DNA of 64,000 nt from Oscillospiraceae bacterium (lineage in GTDB: Bacteria > Bacillota > Clostridia > Oscillospirales > Oscillospiraceae): positions 19,677 through 83,676 of the forward strand of contig JAFZSD010000004.1 of assembly GCA_017619535.1 (NCBI GenBank), given 5' to 3'. Below the pieces are notes generated by a model that saw only the letters and a program-made list of their open reading frames with translations, had not been told where the DNA came from and searched no databases. The position numbers and the translations under genes are program-made. How positions within the stretch are numbered: position 1 is the stretch's first letter; the number at the start of each line of letters is the position of its first letter. Positions 17,997 through 26,601 of this stretch are shown here, one piece after another.

Positions 17997-18395
17997 TTAT
18001 CTGCCCGACTTGACGATCTCCCGCCAGTCGAGGTCCCCGCGCTTGAGGCCGAGTATGAGCATCTCCGCCGTGGCGACGTTGGACGCAAAGGGTATGTTGT
18101 ACTTGTCACAGAGCTGTGCGAGCTCCGATACGCTCTTCTGATCCGGTTCCTCCGGGTCGGAGAAGTAGAGCACCATGTCGAGCTCGTTATACGCTATGCG
18201 GGCGCCGATCTGCTGGTCGCCGCCCTGGCTGCAGGACAGGTAGAGATTTATAGGCAGGCCTGTCGCCTCGGCCACGAGCCGTCCCGTAGTATTCGTCGCA
18301 CAGACCGAATGCTTTGCCAGGATCCCGCAGTATGCTATGCAGAACTGGACCATCAGTTCCTTTTTCCCGTCGTGCGCGAGTATCGCTATTTCCAT
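17997..18395 (-). CDS. mgsA: Methylglyoxal-synthase-like protein lacking the usual active-site histidine
   Basis: 132 residues, the usual length. Canonical enzymes convert dihydroxyacetone phosphate to methylglyoxal and phosphate. Family motifs AHD (7-9), ATGL, GGDQQIGA and NVATAE are present. Against the E. coli and B. subtilis enzymes the phosphate site SGP is SCS and ATGTTG is ATNTTG. The segment that normally reads PHEPDV, with the catalytic-site His, is shortened to DPEEPDQKS and has no His. The general base Asp of GGD is kept. The gene follows minD closely, as in clostridial cell-shape clusters. It may be a weak enzyme or a regulatory relative. The symbol is by family only. Confidence 0.75.
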   Translation of the reverse strand: MEIAILAHDGKKELMVQFCIAYCGILAKHSVCATNTTGRLVAEATGLPINLYLSCSQGGDQQIGARIAYNELDMVLYFSDPEEPDQKSVSELAQLCDKYNIPFASNVATAEMLILGLKRGDLDWREIVKSGR

Positions 18396-18440
18396 GAGTC
18401 ACACCTCTGTACGATCATATGCCGCCGCCGGCGGCTCCTG

Positions 18441-19181
18441 TCATCTGACGCTTAGCGGAACTTCCTCGCCGTTGAGCCGCCTCGCGATGTTCATAAAGCA
18501 CCTGGCGGCTCCTCCCGCCGCGCCAAGAAGGAACGGTGTCTCGCCGTTTGCGGATATCTGCACCGCGGGATCGTCCCTGACCACTCCGAGCAGCCTGACA
18601 CCGACGTTATCGATGATATCGTCGGCCGTCATGCCGCAGCGGCGCATTCGGCGGGGCTTCACGCGGTTTATTATGAGCCTGATCTCGCCCGCTCCGCTCT
18701 CCCGCAGCAGTTCCGCGGCCCGCTGCGCGTTCCTGACGCAGGCTGCGTCCGGGGTCGTGACGATCACGGCGGTGTCGGCGCCGCAGGACGCGAGCCTGAA
18801 ACCGGCTCCGATGCCCGCAGGGGAATCCAGCAGACAGAAGTCGAATCCTTTTCTCGCTTCCGCCAGAAGCTCTCTCATCGCTTCGCAGTCTTCGTCCGAC
18901 AGCGTCAGATCCGTCGGCGCGGAGAGGAAAAAGAGCCCGGGTATCGAAGGATGCTCGGAACAGGCTTCGGCAAGCGGTCTGCCTCCGCGCAGGACGTCGG
19001 ACAGGTCATATACGGCGTAGTCGGTCATGCCCAGGGTTATATCCAGATTCCGCATGCCTGCGTCGCAGTCGATGCAGAGCGTCTTTGCGCCCAGTACGGC
19101 CAGACAGGAGGAAACGGCTCCGACGGTCGTGGTCTTGCCTGTGCCGCCCTTGCCGGAGGTGACCGTTATGATCTTTCCCAT
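18441..19181 (-). CDS. minD: MinD-like ATPase
   Basis: ParA/MinD-family ATPase, expected to place the division site through MinC. 246 residues with deviant Walker A KGGTGKTT at 11-18 (signature Lys11 and Lys16), DCDAGMRNLD after it and LLDSPAGI. The usual form is KGGVGKTT. The C terminus (IARRLNGEEVPLSVR) shows only a weak amphipathic segment, so membrane targeting is uncertain. No minC or minE is in the window. It has its own promoter at 19239-19267 and follows mrdA in the same direction, which ties it to the rod-shape cluster. Confidence 0.85.
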   Translation of the reverse strand: MGKIITVTSGKGGTGKTTTVGAVSSCLAVLGAKTLCIDCDAGMRNLDITLGMTDYAVYDLSDVLRGGRPLAEACSEHPSIPGLFFLSAPTDLTLSDEDCEAMRELLAEARKGFDFCLLDSPAGIGAGFRLASCGADTAVIVTTPDAACVRNAQRAAELLRESGAGEIRLIINRVKPRRMRRCGMTADDIIDNVGVRLLGVVRDDPAVQISANGETPFLLGAAGGAARCFMNIARRLNGEEVPLSVR

Positions 19182-19238
19182 TGACTACTCCCCCGTCTCC
19201 GCCGGAACGCCGCGGGACGTCCCGTATTTTGAAACTTG

Positions 19239-19267
19239 ATTATATACCGCAGGACCGCCTTTTTCAA
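19239..19267 (-). promoter_or_regulatory. Promoter for minD
   Basis: Minus strand: TTGAAA (19267-19262), a 17-nt spacer, TATAAT (19244-19239), in the mrdA-minD gap and ending about 58 nt before the minD start. Confidence 0.7.
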
Positions 19268-19274
19268 GAAGCGG

Positions 19275-21311
19275 TCAGGGTATGAGCACGCCGTCGGATA
19301 TGACGGCAACCTTGACTTCTTTTCCGAAATAGTAGTCGAGGATCTCCTTGGCTACGCCCATTATGTTGGAACCTGAACCGCCCTTCTCGACGACTACGGA
19401 GATCGCGATCTCGGGGTTTTCCGCCGGCGCGTAGCACACGAAGACGCCGTTGTTCGTGGCGGTCGCGTCGCTCTGGACCGTGCCTGTCTTGGCCGCTATG
19501 GGTATGTCGTAGTATCCGAACATCTCCCCCGCGGTGCCGTCCGGCTCCACGACGGCCTTCATGCCGTCCTGCAGGTATGAGATATACTCCCGGTCCTTGC
19601 CGGTAAACTGGTATTTTACTTCCGGCTCTTTTTCATACACTACGGACGTATAATCCGAACTCTTGACCGAATGGAGCAGGGTCACCCCGTAGCGCGTTCC
19701 GCCGGTCGCTATCGTGGCGGCGTAATTGGCCAGCTGGACGGGCGTGAACAGATTGTAGCTCTGTCCTATGGCGGCCATCACCGTATCCGCAGCGTACCAC
19801 TCCTCGCCCAGTTCCTCTTCCTTGAATTCCTCGCAGGCCACGATGCCCTCGATATCGCCGGTCTCTATGCCGGTGTGCTGACCGAAACCAAAGTCTCTCG
19901 CCGCCGTCGCGATATTGTTTATGCCGGTGTGATCGCCCAACCAGTAGAAGAACACGTTGCAGGAATGCTTCAGCGCCCCGACAACGTCGAGTTCGCCGTG
20001 CCCGCCGGGATAGATCCAGCAGACGGGTTCAAAATCGTAGGCGGCATAGGCGTCGTAATAGCCGGGATCGTATACGGTGGAATACCGCTCGATCGTACCG
20101 GCCCGGAGGCCGGCCAGCGCCGTCGTCATCTTGAACGTCGAACCCGGGTTGTAGTAGTTGTCTGTCGCCCTGTTCAGAACGGGGTTCAGCGGGTCGTTGA
20201 TGAGCTTCGCGTAATTGTCCAGCAGCTTTGACGGATCATATGACGGATAGGAGGCGACTGCCAGCGCCTCGCTGGTGCCGACCTCCAGGACGACGACCGC
20301 TCCGCCGGTGACATAGTCTCCCGCCCTGTTTGAGTTCAGAGTGTCTATGGTCTTCTTGAGCGCGTCCTCCGCCGCTGCCTGTATGCCGAGATCTACGGAA
20401 AGGAACACGTTGTCGCCGGGCTCCGGTTCGGTTATCATCTCGGTGCTTATGACCGCGCCTTCTTCGCTCCGCATGACGCGCCGCAGGCCTTCCTCCCCGT
20501 GCAGATACTCTTCGAAGGCCGCCTCGGCCCCCGCCTGTCCTACGTCCGCGTCCATCGGGTAGCCCAGCGCTTCATATTTTTCCGCCTGCTCGGGCGTTAT
20601 CTTGCCCAGATATCCGAGCAGGTGTGCGGCGCGGTCGGTGCAGAATACGCGTTCCGACGACCTCAGCACGGTCACGCCAGGATATCCCTTTTCCCCGAGG
20701 ATCGAAACGAATTCCGTCCCTACGTTTTCGGCAAATACATACGGGTCGACGTTGACGATGACCTGCATCTCCAGCTCATAACGTACACCTATGATCCGGC
20801 GCGCGTCGTTCAGCGGGGTCGTGTAGTCGAGACCGTAGTGATCCTTGAGCCATACGATGAGATCTGACGCCGGGATATCGCTGTCAAGATGGAAGAACTC
20901 GATGTATTTGTCGAGCAGATACCGCTGACGTTCGGACATGTCCTGAACATATGAAAAAGGAGCCGTCATCGTTACGGGGAAATTGTCCCTGTAGCTGACG
21001 CCGTGCTCATCGGCGAGCCGGACGATCTCCAGGATAACGTCGTTCCTTCCCTCTATCTCCAGCAGCGCGTCGCGGGAGAGCGTCACGTTATAGGAAACGC
21101 TGGTCGTCACAAGAGGCGTACCGTTCCTGTCGAGTATGTCACCGCGGCCAGCCTCGACGATCTCTCTCGTGGTAGTGGCGTTTGCCAGCACCTCGTCGAC
21201 CTCTCCGCCCCGCATCTGCAGGGAGTACAGCCTCGCGACGTATATTATGAGCAACACCGCCGTGATGCCGATTATCACAAATACTCTTGTTGAATTGGTT
21301 AACCTGTTCAT
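19275..21311 (-). CDS. mrdA: Penicillin-binding protein 2 (peptidoglycan transpeptidase, elongation)
   Basis: Class B PBP that cross-links peptidoglycan in the elongation machinery at the outer membrane face. 678 residues. One N-terminal transmembrane helix (about 10-30) is followed by the dimerisation domain and then the transpeptidase domain. The active-site motifs are STFK at 391-394 (Ser391 nucleophile), SCN at 450-452 and KTG at 608-610. It starts at ATG 21311 with AAAGGAAAG upstream and follows mreD by 36 bp. Together with mreC and mreD it forms the shape operon. The partner rodA gene is not in the window. Confidence 0.94.
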   Translation of the reverse strand: MNRLTNSTRVFVIIGITAVLLIIYVARLYSLQMRGGEVDEVLANATTTREIVEAGRGDILDRNGTPLVTTSVSYNVTLSRDALLEIEGRNDVILEIVRLADEHGVSYRDNFPVTMTAPFSYVQDMSERQRYLLDKYIEFFHLDSDIPASDLIVWLKDHYGLDYTTPLNDARRIIGVRYELEMQVIVNVDPYVFAENVGTEFVSILGEKGYPGVTVLRSSERVFCTDRAAHLLGYLGKITPEQAEKYEALGYPMDADVGQAGAEAAFEEYLHGEEGLRRVMRSEEGAVISTEMITEPEPGDNVFLSVDLGIQAAAEDALKKTIDTLNSNRAGDYVTGGAVVVLEVGTSEALAVASYPSYDPSKLLDNYAKLINDPLNPVLNRATDNYYNPGSTFKMTTALAGLRAGTIERYSTVYDPGYYDAYAAYDFEPVCWIYPGGHGELDVVGALKHSCNVFFYWLGDHTGINNIATAARDFGFGQHTGIETGDIEGIVACEEFKEEELGEEWYAADTVMAAIGQSYNLFTPVQLANYAATIATGGTRYGVTLLHSVKSSDYTSVVYEKEPEVKYQFTGKDREYISYLQDGMKAVVEPDGTAGEMFGYYDIPIAAKTGTVQSDATATNNGVFVCYAPAENPEIAISVVVEKGGSGSNIMGVAKEILDYYFGKEVKVAVISDGVLIP

Positions 21312-21347
21312 AGAACGCTTTCCTTTGCCGGGGTATGCGCCTGACCG

Positions 21348-21863
21348 TCAGGCGGCGTTTGTCTTTTTTGCCATCGATTTGATCACAGGGTACATCGGGA
21401 TCGTAAATACGAGCGTGATCAGCGTCTGTCCGAGCGCGGTCCGTATAAGCGCTCCGGCGGGAACGTGCTCGAAAAAGAGCTGTCCGAACATCTGCACGAA
21501 GGATACCAGCAGCAGAACGCCCAGGCTGACCACTATGTATGCCAGGAATCCCCGGCGGACCACCGTTTCGGCGAGTCTCCCCGCGAACCACCCAACGAGC
21601 GTGAGCGTGATGGTCATCAGTGCCGCCGGCTGGTTGAACGAGATATCGCACAGGATCCCCGCAAACAGTCCGAAGACGCTTCCCCGGCCGTTGCCCTCCA
21701 GCATGGCCACTCCGATCGTGGCCAGCGGGAGCAGCGCCGGCACTATGCCCAGGATCTTGATCCTGGAAAAGACCTCCGCCTGCAGGATATATACTACGAT
21801 CAGAAAAACGGCGTGTATGACGACAGCCTTTACCGTCTGTTTCTTCAGCTTCAGCTTCGTCAT
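21348..21863 (-). CDS. mreD: Rod-shape-determining membrane protein MreD
   Basis: 171 residues with about five hydrophobic helices. The call rests on its size, membrane character and place between mreC and mrdA. MreD helps assemble the elongasome at the inner membrane. ATG 21863 has GGAG 7 nt upstream, overlapping the end of mreC. Confidence 0.85.
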   Translation of the reverse strand: MTKLKLKKQTVKAVVIHAVFLIVVYILQAEVFSRIKILGIVPALLPLATIGVAMLEGNGRGSVFGLFAGILCDISFNQPAALMTITLTLVGWFAGRLAETVVRRGFLAYIVVSLGVLLLVSFVQMFGQLFFEHVPAGALIRTALGQTLITLVFTIPMYPVIKSMAKKTNAA

Positions 21864-21867
21864 GGCG

Positions 21868-22710
21868 TTACTCCGTAACCTTGAAATCGGTGATCACATA
21901 TACGTTCATAAGGTCTCCGATATCCGCTGCCGGCTCTACGGTCGCGGTCATTCCGAGGCCAGATATATCCTCGTCCATGTCGGAGACATAACCGATCAGA
22001 AGCCCGCGGGGGAACACCTCGCCCTTGCCGGAGGTCATCACCGAATCGCCGGTGTACATATGCGTGCTCTCGCTTATGTACTCAATAGCGAGCTTCCCGT
22101 CGCGCATCCTTGCGAAATTACCCTTGGCTACGACGGTGTCGCTGCTGCTCTCCGTGAAGGCGCTGGCCGAGAAACCGGTGTCTATGATGCTCCTGCATTT
22201 GGAAGTCGTTCCTTCGACCTCCGTCACCTGGCCGACCAGCATGCCCGCCTCGGTGATAACGGCGTCTCCTACTTCCACGTCGGAATTAGACGAGCCCTTG
22301 CTGATCGTGAACGAGGACGCCCAGTTGGAAGATGTCCAGGAGAGCACGCTGGCGGTCTCGAAGACATAGTCAGAATGGCGGGACTTGAGGTCGAACAGGG
22401 CGCGGAAGCGCTCGTTCTCCTCCAGGACCTCGTTGTATTCGCGTTCGTTCTGTTTGAGTTCGGCGATCTCGACGTTCAGACGCTGGTTCTCTGCTACCAG
22501 CGAATCATATTTGTACATATAGCCGTAGAGGCTCTCTATCTCGCTCGCAACCGACGCCGCGGCCACGCGGATCGGTTTCGTCACGCCGGAGGCTATACGC
22601 GTGACGAATCCCGCGCGCCCGCCGGTCCCCAGGGCGATCAGAGCAATTATCACTATCACCAGCGCGGCACAGATAGCCGCGATGCTTTTTCCGCTGAAGT
22701 GCTTTTTCAC
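21868..22710 (-). CDS. mreC: Rod-shape-determining protein MreC
   Basis: 280 residues starting at GTG 22710, which overlaps the maf stop in a GTGA junction and has GGAG upstream. A longer open frame runs further upstream but lies inside maf and is not coding. The product has an N-terminal transmembrane segment (about 9-28) and a coiled coil (about 65-105, with SLVAENQRLNVEIAELKQ). A beta-rich domain follows, containing GDAVITEAGMLVGQV and GDSVMTSGKGEVFPRGL. This is the standard MreC layout. It bridges MreB filaments and PBP2. Confidence 0.92.
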   Translation of the reverse strand: MKKHFSGKSIAAICAALVIVIIALIALGTGGRAGFVTRIASGVTKPIRVAAASVASEIESLYGYMYKYDSLVAENQRLNVEIAELKQNEREYNEVLEENERFRALFDLKSRHSDYVFETASVLSWTSSNWASSFTISKGSSNSDVEVGDAVITEAGMLVGQVTEVEGTTSKCRSIIDTGFSASAFTESSSDTVVAKGNFARMRDGKLAIEYISESTHMYTGDSVMTSGKGEVFPRGLLIGYVSDMDEDISGLGMTATVEPAADIGDLMNVYVITDFKVTE

Positions 22711-23282
22711 GCCAGTTCTACTCCAAATCCATCCAGTATTTCCGAAAGGGCGCACAAAGGCAGCCCGACTACATTGAAGAAATCCCCGCTGATACTGCGG
22801 ATGAACACAGCCGCGCGTCCCTGGGCGCCGTATGCGCCGGCCTTGTCCAGGGGCTCTCCCGTCGCTACGTAGCGTTCTATCTCGCCCTCTGTCAGCTCGC
22901 GGAAATAAACGTCGGTCGCCACTGCGCGCGTTCTGACTTCTCCGCCGGATATGACGGCGAGTCCCGTGTAAACGGTGTGGCCTCTGCCGGAGAGCATGCG
23001 GAGCATCCTCCGGGCATCCTCTTCGCCGGCGGGCTTGCCGAGAGGCTCGTCGCCGAGATACACCAGCGTATCCGCGGCGATGACCGTGTCGTCCGGGGAA
23101 CGGAGAGCGGCGACGGCGCGCGCCTTTCCCAGCGCTATGTGTTTGACCGTCTCGGCCGGCGACAGGCCGGCGGGCGGGGTCTCCTCCCCGTCGGGAGCCG
23201 GTATCACGGCAAAGCCGCGGACGCCCAGCATCTCGAGCAGTTCCTTTCTGCGGGGAGAAGCTGATGCCAGTACGAGCGCCAT
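22707..23282 (-). CDS. maf: Maf-like nucleotide pyrophosphatase
   Basis: 191 residues. SASPRRKELL at 7-16 and AADTLV mid-protein are Maf/HAM1-type signatures. Maf proteins hydrolyse non-canonical or modified nucleoside triphosphates. The gene starts one base after the U32 gene stops and overlaps mreC by 4 bp, a frequent Firmicutes arrangement of maf before mre genes. Confidence 0.93.
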   Translation of the reverse strand: MALVLASASPRRKELLEMLGVRGFAVIPAPDGEETPPAGLSPAETVKHIALGKARAVAALRSPDDTVIAADTLVYLGDEPLGKPAGEEDARRMLRMLSGRGHTVYTGLAVISGGEVRTRAVATDVYFRELTEGEIERYVATGEPLDKAGAYGAQGRAAVFIRSISGDFFNVVGLPLCALSEILDGFGVELA

Positions 23283-25379
23283 TTACTGTACCCCCCTGTA
23301 ATAAACGCCGTGCATGAAGCCAGACGGCCTGTAATCGCTCTCGCCGAGATACGCCGACATCACCGACACGCATTCGCGGGCGCTCTCCGTGGTAAAGGAC
23401 AGGCGTATCGCCCAGAGTCCGAGCGCATCGAGGTCGCCGCGCCTGTCGGCCATGAACAGCTTCCTCGACCCCAGCAGGACGTTCCTGCATCCGAATTCCC
23501 TGACCACGGGGTATTTGGCTCCGGTCCCGTCCGCGAGCCCGGAGAAATTATCGCAGGTGCATACGCCCATGCAGTCGTGGACGATGCAGCTCTCGGTCAC
23601 CATAAGCGGGAGCCTTCCGTAGGCTATGAGTTCCGTGTCTAGAGGTTTCGCCATATCCCTTATCCCTGACAGTTTAAGTTCGAACGGGATCGTCGCCGAC
23701 TCGAGCCCCATATCGCGCAGGATGCACAGCGTCTCGGAATTGAAAGCATTCAGACCGTAATCGCCTCTTACTCTGAAACCGAGCGATCTGGCGAACAGTA
23801 TCTGTCCGATGTTTCCGGCAAGCGCCTGGTCTATGCCGGCGGCCCGTGCCTTTTTCATGAGTTCCCGGACCTTGGTCCTTTCGCTGTCGTGGATCACACG
23901 CGGCAGCGTGACTGCTATCTGCGTCTTTTTCTTTTTCGATGCGATATACGGCGCCAGGGCGCCGGCTGCGTCGGCAGCCTCTTCCAGCGGCAGATACACG
24001 ATCTCCGGTCCGAGTTTGAGGAGTTCTCTGGACAGCTGGGACGCTTTGAGCACTGAGACCGTTATGACCGGCGGTCCTTCGCGTTTCACGTCTTCGCTCC
24101 TGTGCGTGAACCCGCCCGTCTCTCCGGGGGTAAACGCTTCCCTCTGGCGAAGTATGTCCACCAGGACCCTGCGCTTTACCTCTCCGATGGCGGAGACGGG
24201 CAGCGTGAGCCCGTGGTCCACCGAGCTCCGTACTCCCGCGCAGAGGAACGGAGTGCCCCCCGTGTTATGTAGCTGCGTTCTGAGGGCCGCCGCAGTCAGT
24301 TCGCGGTTGAAAGCCTTTTCCGGCACGAGCCCTTCTGCGGAGGCCGTGAATCCGCGGTCGTCCATCGCGGCCAGCTTCATCGTCTCTCCCTCTTTAACGG
24401 AGCAGAAGAATCTGACCGGGACGCGCTGGAGCTCACCGTTCAGGTAGTTTCTCCTGGCGGTGTTGAAAACCACGCGGCTCTCCGTCTCGCTCCCGCCGCC
24501 GACGCCGAACATCTGCGGCCCCTTCTTGCCGGTGAAATAGCCGTCGTTGAATCCCTGACCGGAAAAGGCGCGGCTCATTGCCCTTATATCGTCCTCTGCC
24601 TGACGGCGTCCGTTGCGCAGAGCTTTCGAGTATATGCCGGTAACGACGGCGGAGTATTCCGGCCGGCGTTCGCGGCCCTCTATCACTATGCCTTTCGCCC
24701 CGGCGTCGTTCAGTTCGCCGAGATGGTTTATGAGACACGTATCCTTAAGCCCCAGCGGATATTCCGCCAGGTGCGAACCGGATCCGTACTTCCGGCGGCA
24801 CGGCTGGGCGCAGGCACCCCTGCAGTCGCTCTTCCTGTCCGTAAACGCGCTCATGTGGCACTGGCCCGCATAGCTGACGCAGGCCGGCCCGTGGGCGGGA
24901 ATCAGCACTCCGGCCGGAGAGGATGTGCAGATCCGTTTTACTTCCTTGAACGGCAGCAGCGCAGAAAGCGTTACGAACGCGGCGCCCATGGCGGCGGCCA
25001 CCTTAGCCCCTTCGAGGCTGTGGATGCCCATGGCCTCCCCGGCTATTATCTCCAGGGCCGGCGCGGCCTGCCTGACCGCCCTGAGAACGCCGAGGTCTGA
25101 CACGACCAGACCGTCTGCTCCGCATCGGGCTGCGATCCGGGCAAATTCCGCTATATCATTAAGCTCGCCGTCAAAGGCGAACGAATTGAGTGTCACATAT
25201 GTTCTGACGCCGCGGACACGGCAGTACTCCGCCGCCTTGTATATCTCGTTTTCGTTGAGGTTCCTCGCACCGAGCCGCGCGTTGTTTCTCTCAAATCCGA
25301 AATACACCGCATCGGCACCGTTCTGCACAGCGGCTATTACGCCCTCCGCACTGCCTGCGGGGGAAAAGATCTCCAGCAT
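23283..25379 (-). CDS. U32 family protein with DUF3656-like region (RlhA/TrhP type, RNA hydroxylation)
   Basis: 698 residues from ATG 25379, which has GGAGGAC upstream and begins MLEIFSPAGS, the usual U32 start; 18 extra upstream codons are dropped. The N-terminal U32 domain (about 1-330) contains SYAGQCHMS and GACAQPCRRKY with the conserved cysteines. A long middle part resembles DUF3656. The C-terminal part carries CMGVCTCDNFSG. Members once called peptidases, such as E. coli RlhA and B. subtilis TrhP, act in 5-hydroxylation of rRNA or tRNA. The exact RNA target is not visible. It heads the U32-maf-mreCD-mrdA unit. Confidence 0.88.
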   Translation of the reverse strand: MLEIFSPAGSAEGVIAAVQNGADAVYFGFERNNARLGARNLNENEIYKAAEYCRVRGVRTYVTLNSFAFDGELNDIAEFARIAARCGADGLVVSDLGVLRAVRQAAPALEIIAGEAMGIHSLEGAKVAAAMGAAFVTLSALLPFKEVKRICTSSPAGVLIPAHGPACVSYAGQCHMSAFTDRKSDCRGACAQPCRRKYGSGSHLAEYPLGLKDTCLINHLGELNDAGAKGIVIEGRERRPEYSAVVTGIYSKALRNGRRQAEDDIRAMSRAFSGQGFNDGYFTGKKGPQMFGVGGGSETESRVVFNTARRNYLNGELQRVPVRFFCSVKEGETMKLAAMDDRGFTASAEGLVPEKAFNRELTAAALRTQLHNTGGTPFLCAGVRSSVDHGLTLPVSAIGEVKRRVLVDILRQREAFTPGETGGFTHRSEDVKREGPPVITVSVLKASQLSRELLKLGPEIVYLPLEEAADAAGALAPYIASKKKKTQIAVTLPRVIHDSERTKVRELMKKARAAGIDQALAGNIGQILFARSLGFRVRGDYGLNAFNSETLCILRDMGLESATIPFELKLSGIRDMAKPLDTELIAYGRLPLMVTESCIVHDCMGVCTCDNFSGLADGTGAKYPVVREFGCRNVLLGSRKLFMADRRGDLDALGLWAIRLSFTTESARECVSVMSAYLGESDYRPSGFMHGVYYRGVQ

Positions 25380-25477
25380 TTTGTCCTCCGGTAGATGGGT
25401 CTTGCACGCTGCCGTGCGCCCGGACGGGCGCATTCCGCGCAGTTTACATTACTAGGTAATATATTCTATCACAAGCA

Positions 25478-25492
25478 CTTTCTTTAAGAAAG
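25478..25492. repeat. Short perfect inverted repeat in the divergent gap
   Basis: CTTTCTT-T-AAGAAAG, two 7-bp arms around one base, lies about 100 bp upstream of the U32 start and about 30 bp upstream of the dnaD promoter. It could be an operator for either side. A related but longer palindrome occurs at 51333-51352. Confidence 0.45.
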
Positions 25493-25521
25493 AGCCAAAC
25501 GCTCATTTTTTCACTTTTTCG

Positions 25522-25550
25522 TTGCCGTGCCGATGCCGTTCTGCTATAAT
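25522..25550 (+). promoter_or_regulatory. Promoter for the dnaD-dnaI pair
   Basis: TTGCCG (25522-25527), a 17-nt spacer, TATAAT (25545-25550). The leader to the GTG start is about 52 nt. Confidence 0.65.
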
Positions 25551-25608
25551 GGATAGTACTTAATTTGGGGTGTTATGCCCTCATGCTGAAGGAATGGAGG
25601 TGTGCGCT

Positions 25609-26601
25609 GTGAAAGACGAATCGTTTACCGCGAAACCCGCTGCTGCGGTGTCCATAGGCCTCGACGATCTGGACCGGCTGATCTCCGCCGGAAGCGGCGC
25701 CGCCGCCCTGCTTTATCTCTACTGCCTCCGTGCCGGCGGTCCGGTTACCGCAGCGGAGGCTTCGGCGGCTCTCGGCTTTACTAGGACCGAGACCGAAGCG
25801 GCTGCAGAGCGGCTGCGTGCGGCCGGTCTGCTTGGCGGCAAACCGAATGATGAACGCGGCGGTGCGGAGAAAAAGTCCTCTGGACCGGCGCCGGTGATCG
25901 ACGATTCGACGCCCGAATACACGGCGTCCGACATAAAGCTGATACTCGAAAGGGGCGGCGACTTTTCCGCCCTTGTGCGCGAGGTTCAGAAGAGCCTGGG
26001 AAAAGCCCTTTCCTCTGACGACCTAATAAAGCTCTTCGGTATCTACGACGGGCTCGGCATGCCTCCCGAAGTCATACTTCAGCTCGTCACTTACTGCATC
26101 GGCGAACAGCGGCGGCGATACGGGCCCGACCGGCTGCCTACCATGCGATACATAGAAAAAGCGGCCTATACTTGGGAACGCGCCGGCGTCATGACGCTGG
26201 ATCTGGCGGAGAAATATATCCGTGAGCAGGAATCGCGCCGCAGCGCCGTGTCCGAAATGAAGAGGGTCCTGGAGATCCGTGACCGCGAGCTTTCGCCGTC
26301 CGAAAGGAAATACGTCGAGAACTGGATCGCCATGGGCTTCAGTCCGGAGGCGGTGTATATCGCGTACGACAGGACTATGGTGAAGACGAACAAGCTCACC
26401 TGGCCGTATCTGGATTCGATACTCAAGAGCTGGGACTCCAAAGGTCTCCACGCTCCCGATGAGATAGAGCGCGGAGACCCGCGGCCGTCCGGCAAGGCCC
26501 CCGCTGCGGGACGCAGACAGAGCCGCGGCGCCGCCCGGCCGACCGAGGCCGAACTGAAGGATATCCTTGATTTGATTAACGATATGAAGGAGGACCGCTG
26601 A
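25609..26601 (+). CDS. DnaD-domain replication initiation protein
   Basis: 330 residues from GTG 25609, which has GGAGGTG 6 nt upstream. An upstream in-frame ATG would overlap that ribosome site. An N-terminal winged-helix-like region (about 15-85) is followed by a variable linker. A DnaB_2/DnaD-type region (about 105-260) has YTASDIKLILERGG and WIAMGFSPEAVYIAYD. Such proteins help load the replicative helicase together with DnaI. The stop overlaps the next start (TGATG), so the pair is translationally coupled. Whether it is DnaD or DnaB of the B. subtilis scheme cannot be told. Confidence 0.88.
   Translation: MKDESFTAKPAAAVSIGLDDLDRLISAGSGAAALLYLYCLRAGGPVTAAEASAALGFTRTETEAAAERLRAAGLLGGKPNDERGGAEKKSSGPAPVIDDSTPEYTASDIKLILERGGDFSALVREVQKSLGKALSSDDLIKLFGIYDGLGMPPEVILQLVTYCIGEQRRRYGPDRLPTMRYIEKAAYTWERAGVMTLDLAEKYIREQESRRSAVSEMKRVLEIRDRELSPSERKYVENWIAMGFSPEAVYIAYDRTMVKTNKLTWPYLDSILKSWDSKGLHAPDEIERGDPRPSGKAPAAGRRQSRGAARPTEAELKDILDLINDMKEDR

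Noticed and set aside
21868..23490. A 540-residue version of MreC
   Set aside because: The extra N-terminal part is an out-of-frame reading of maf and the U32 gene end. The GTG at 22710 with its ribosome site gives the standard MreC length.
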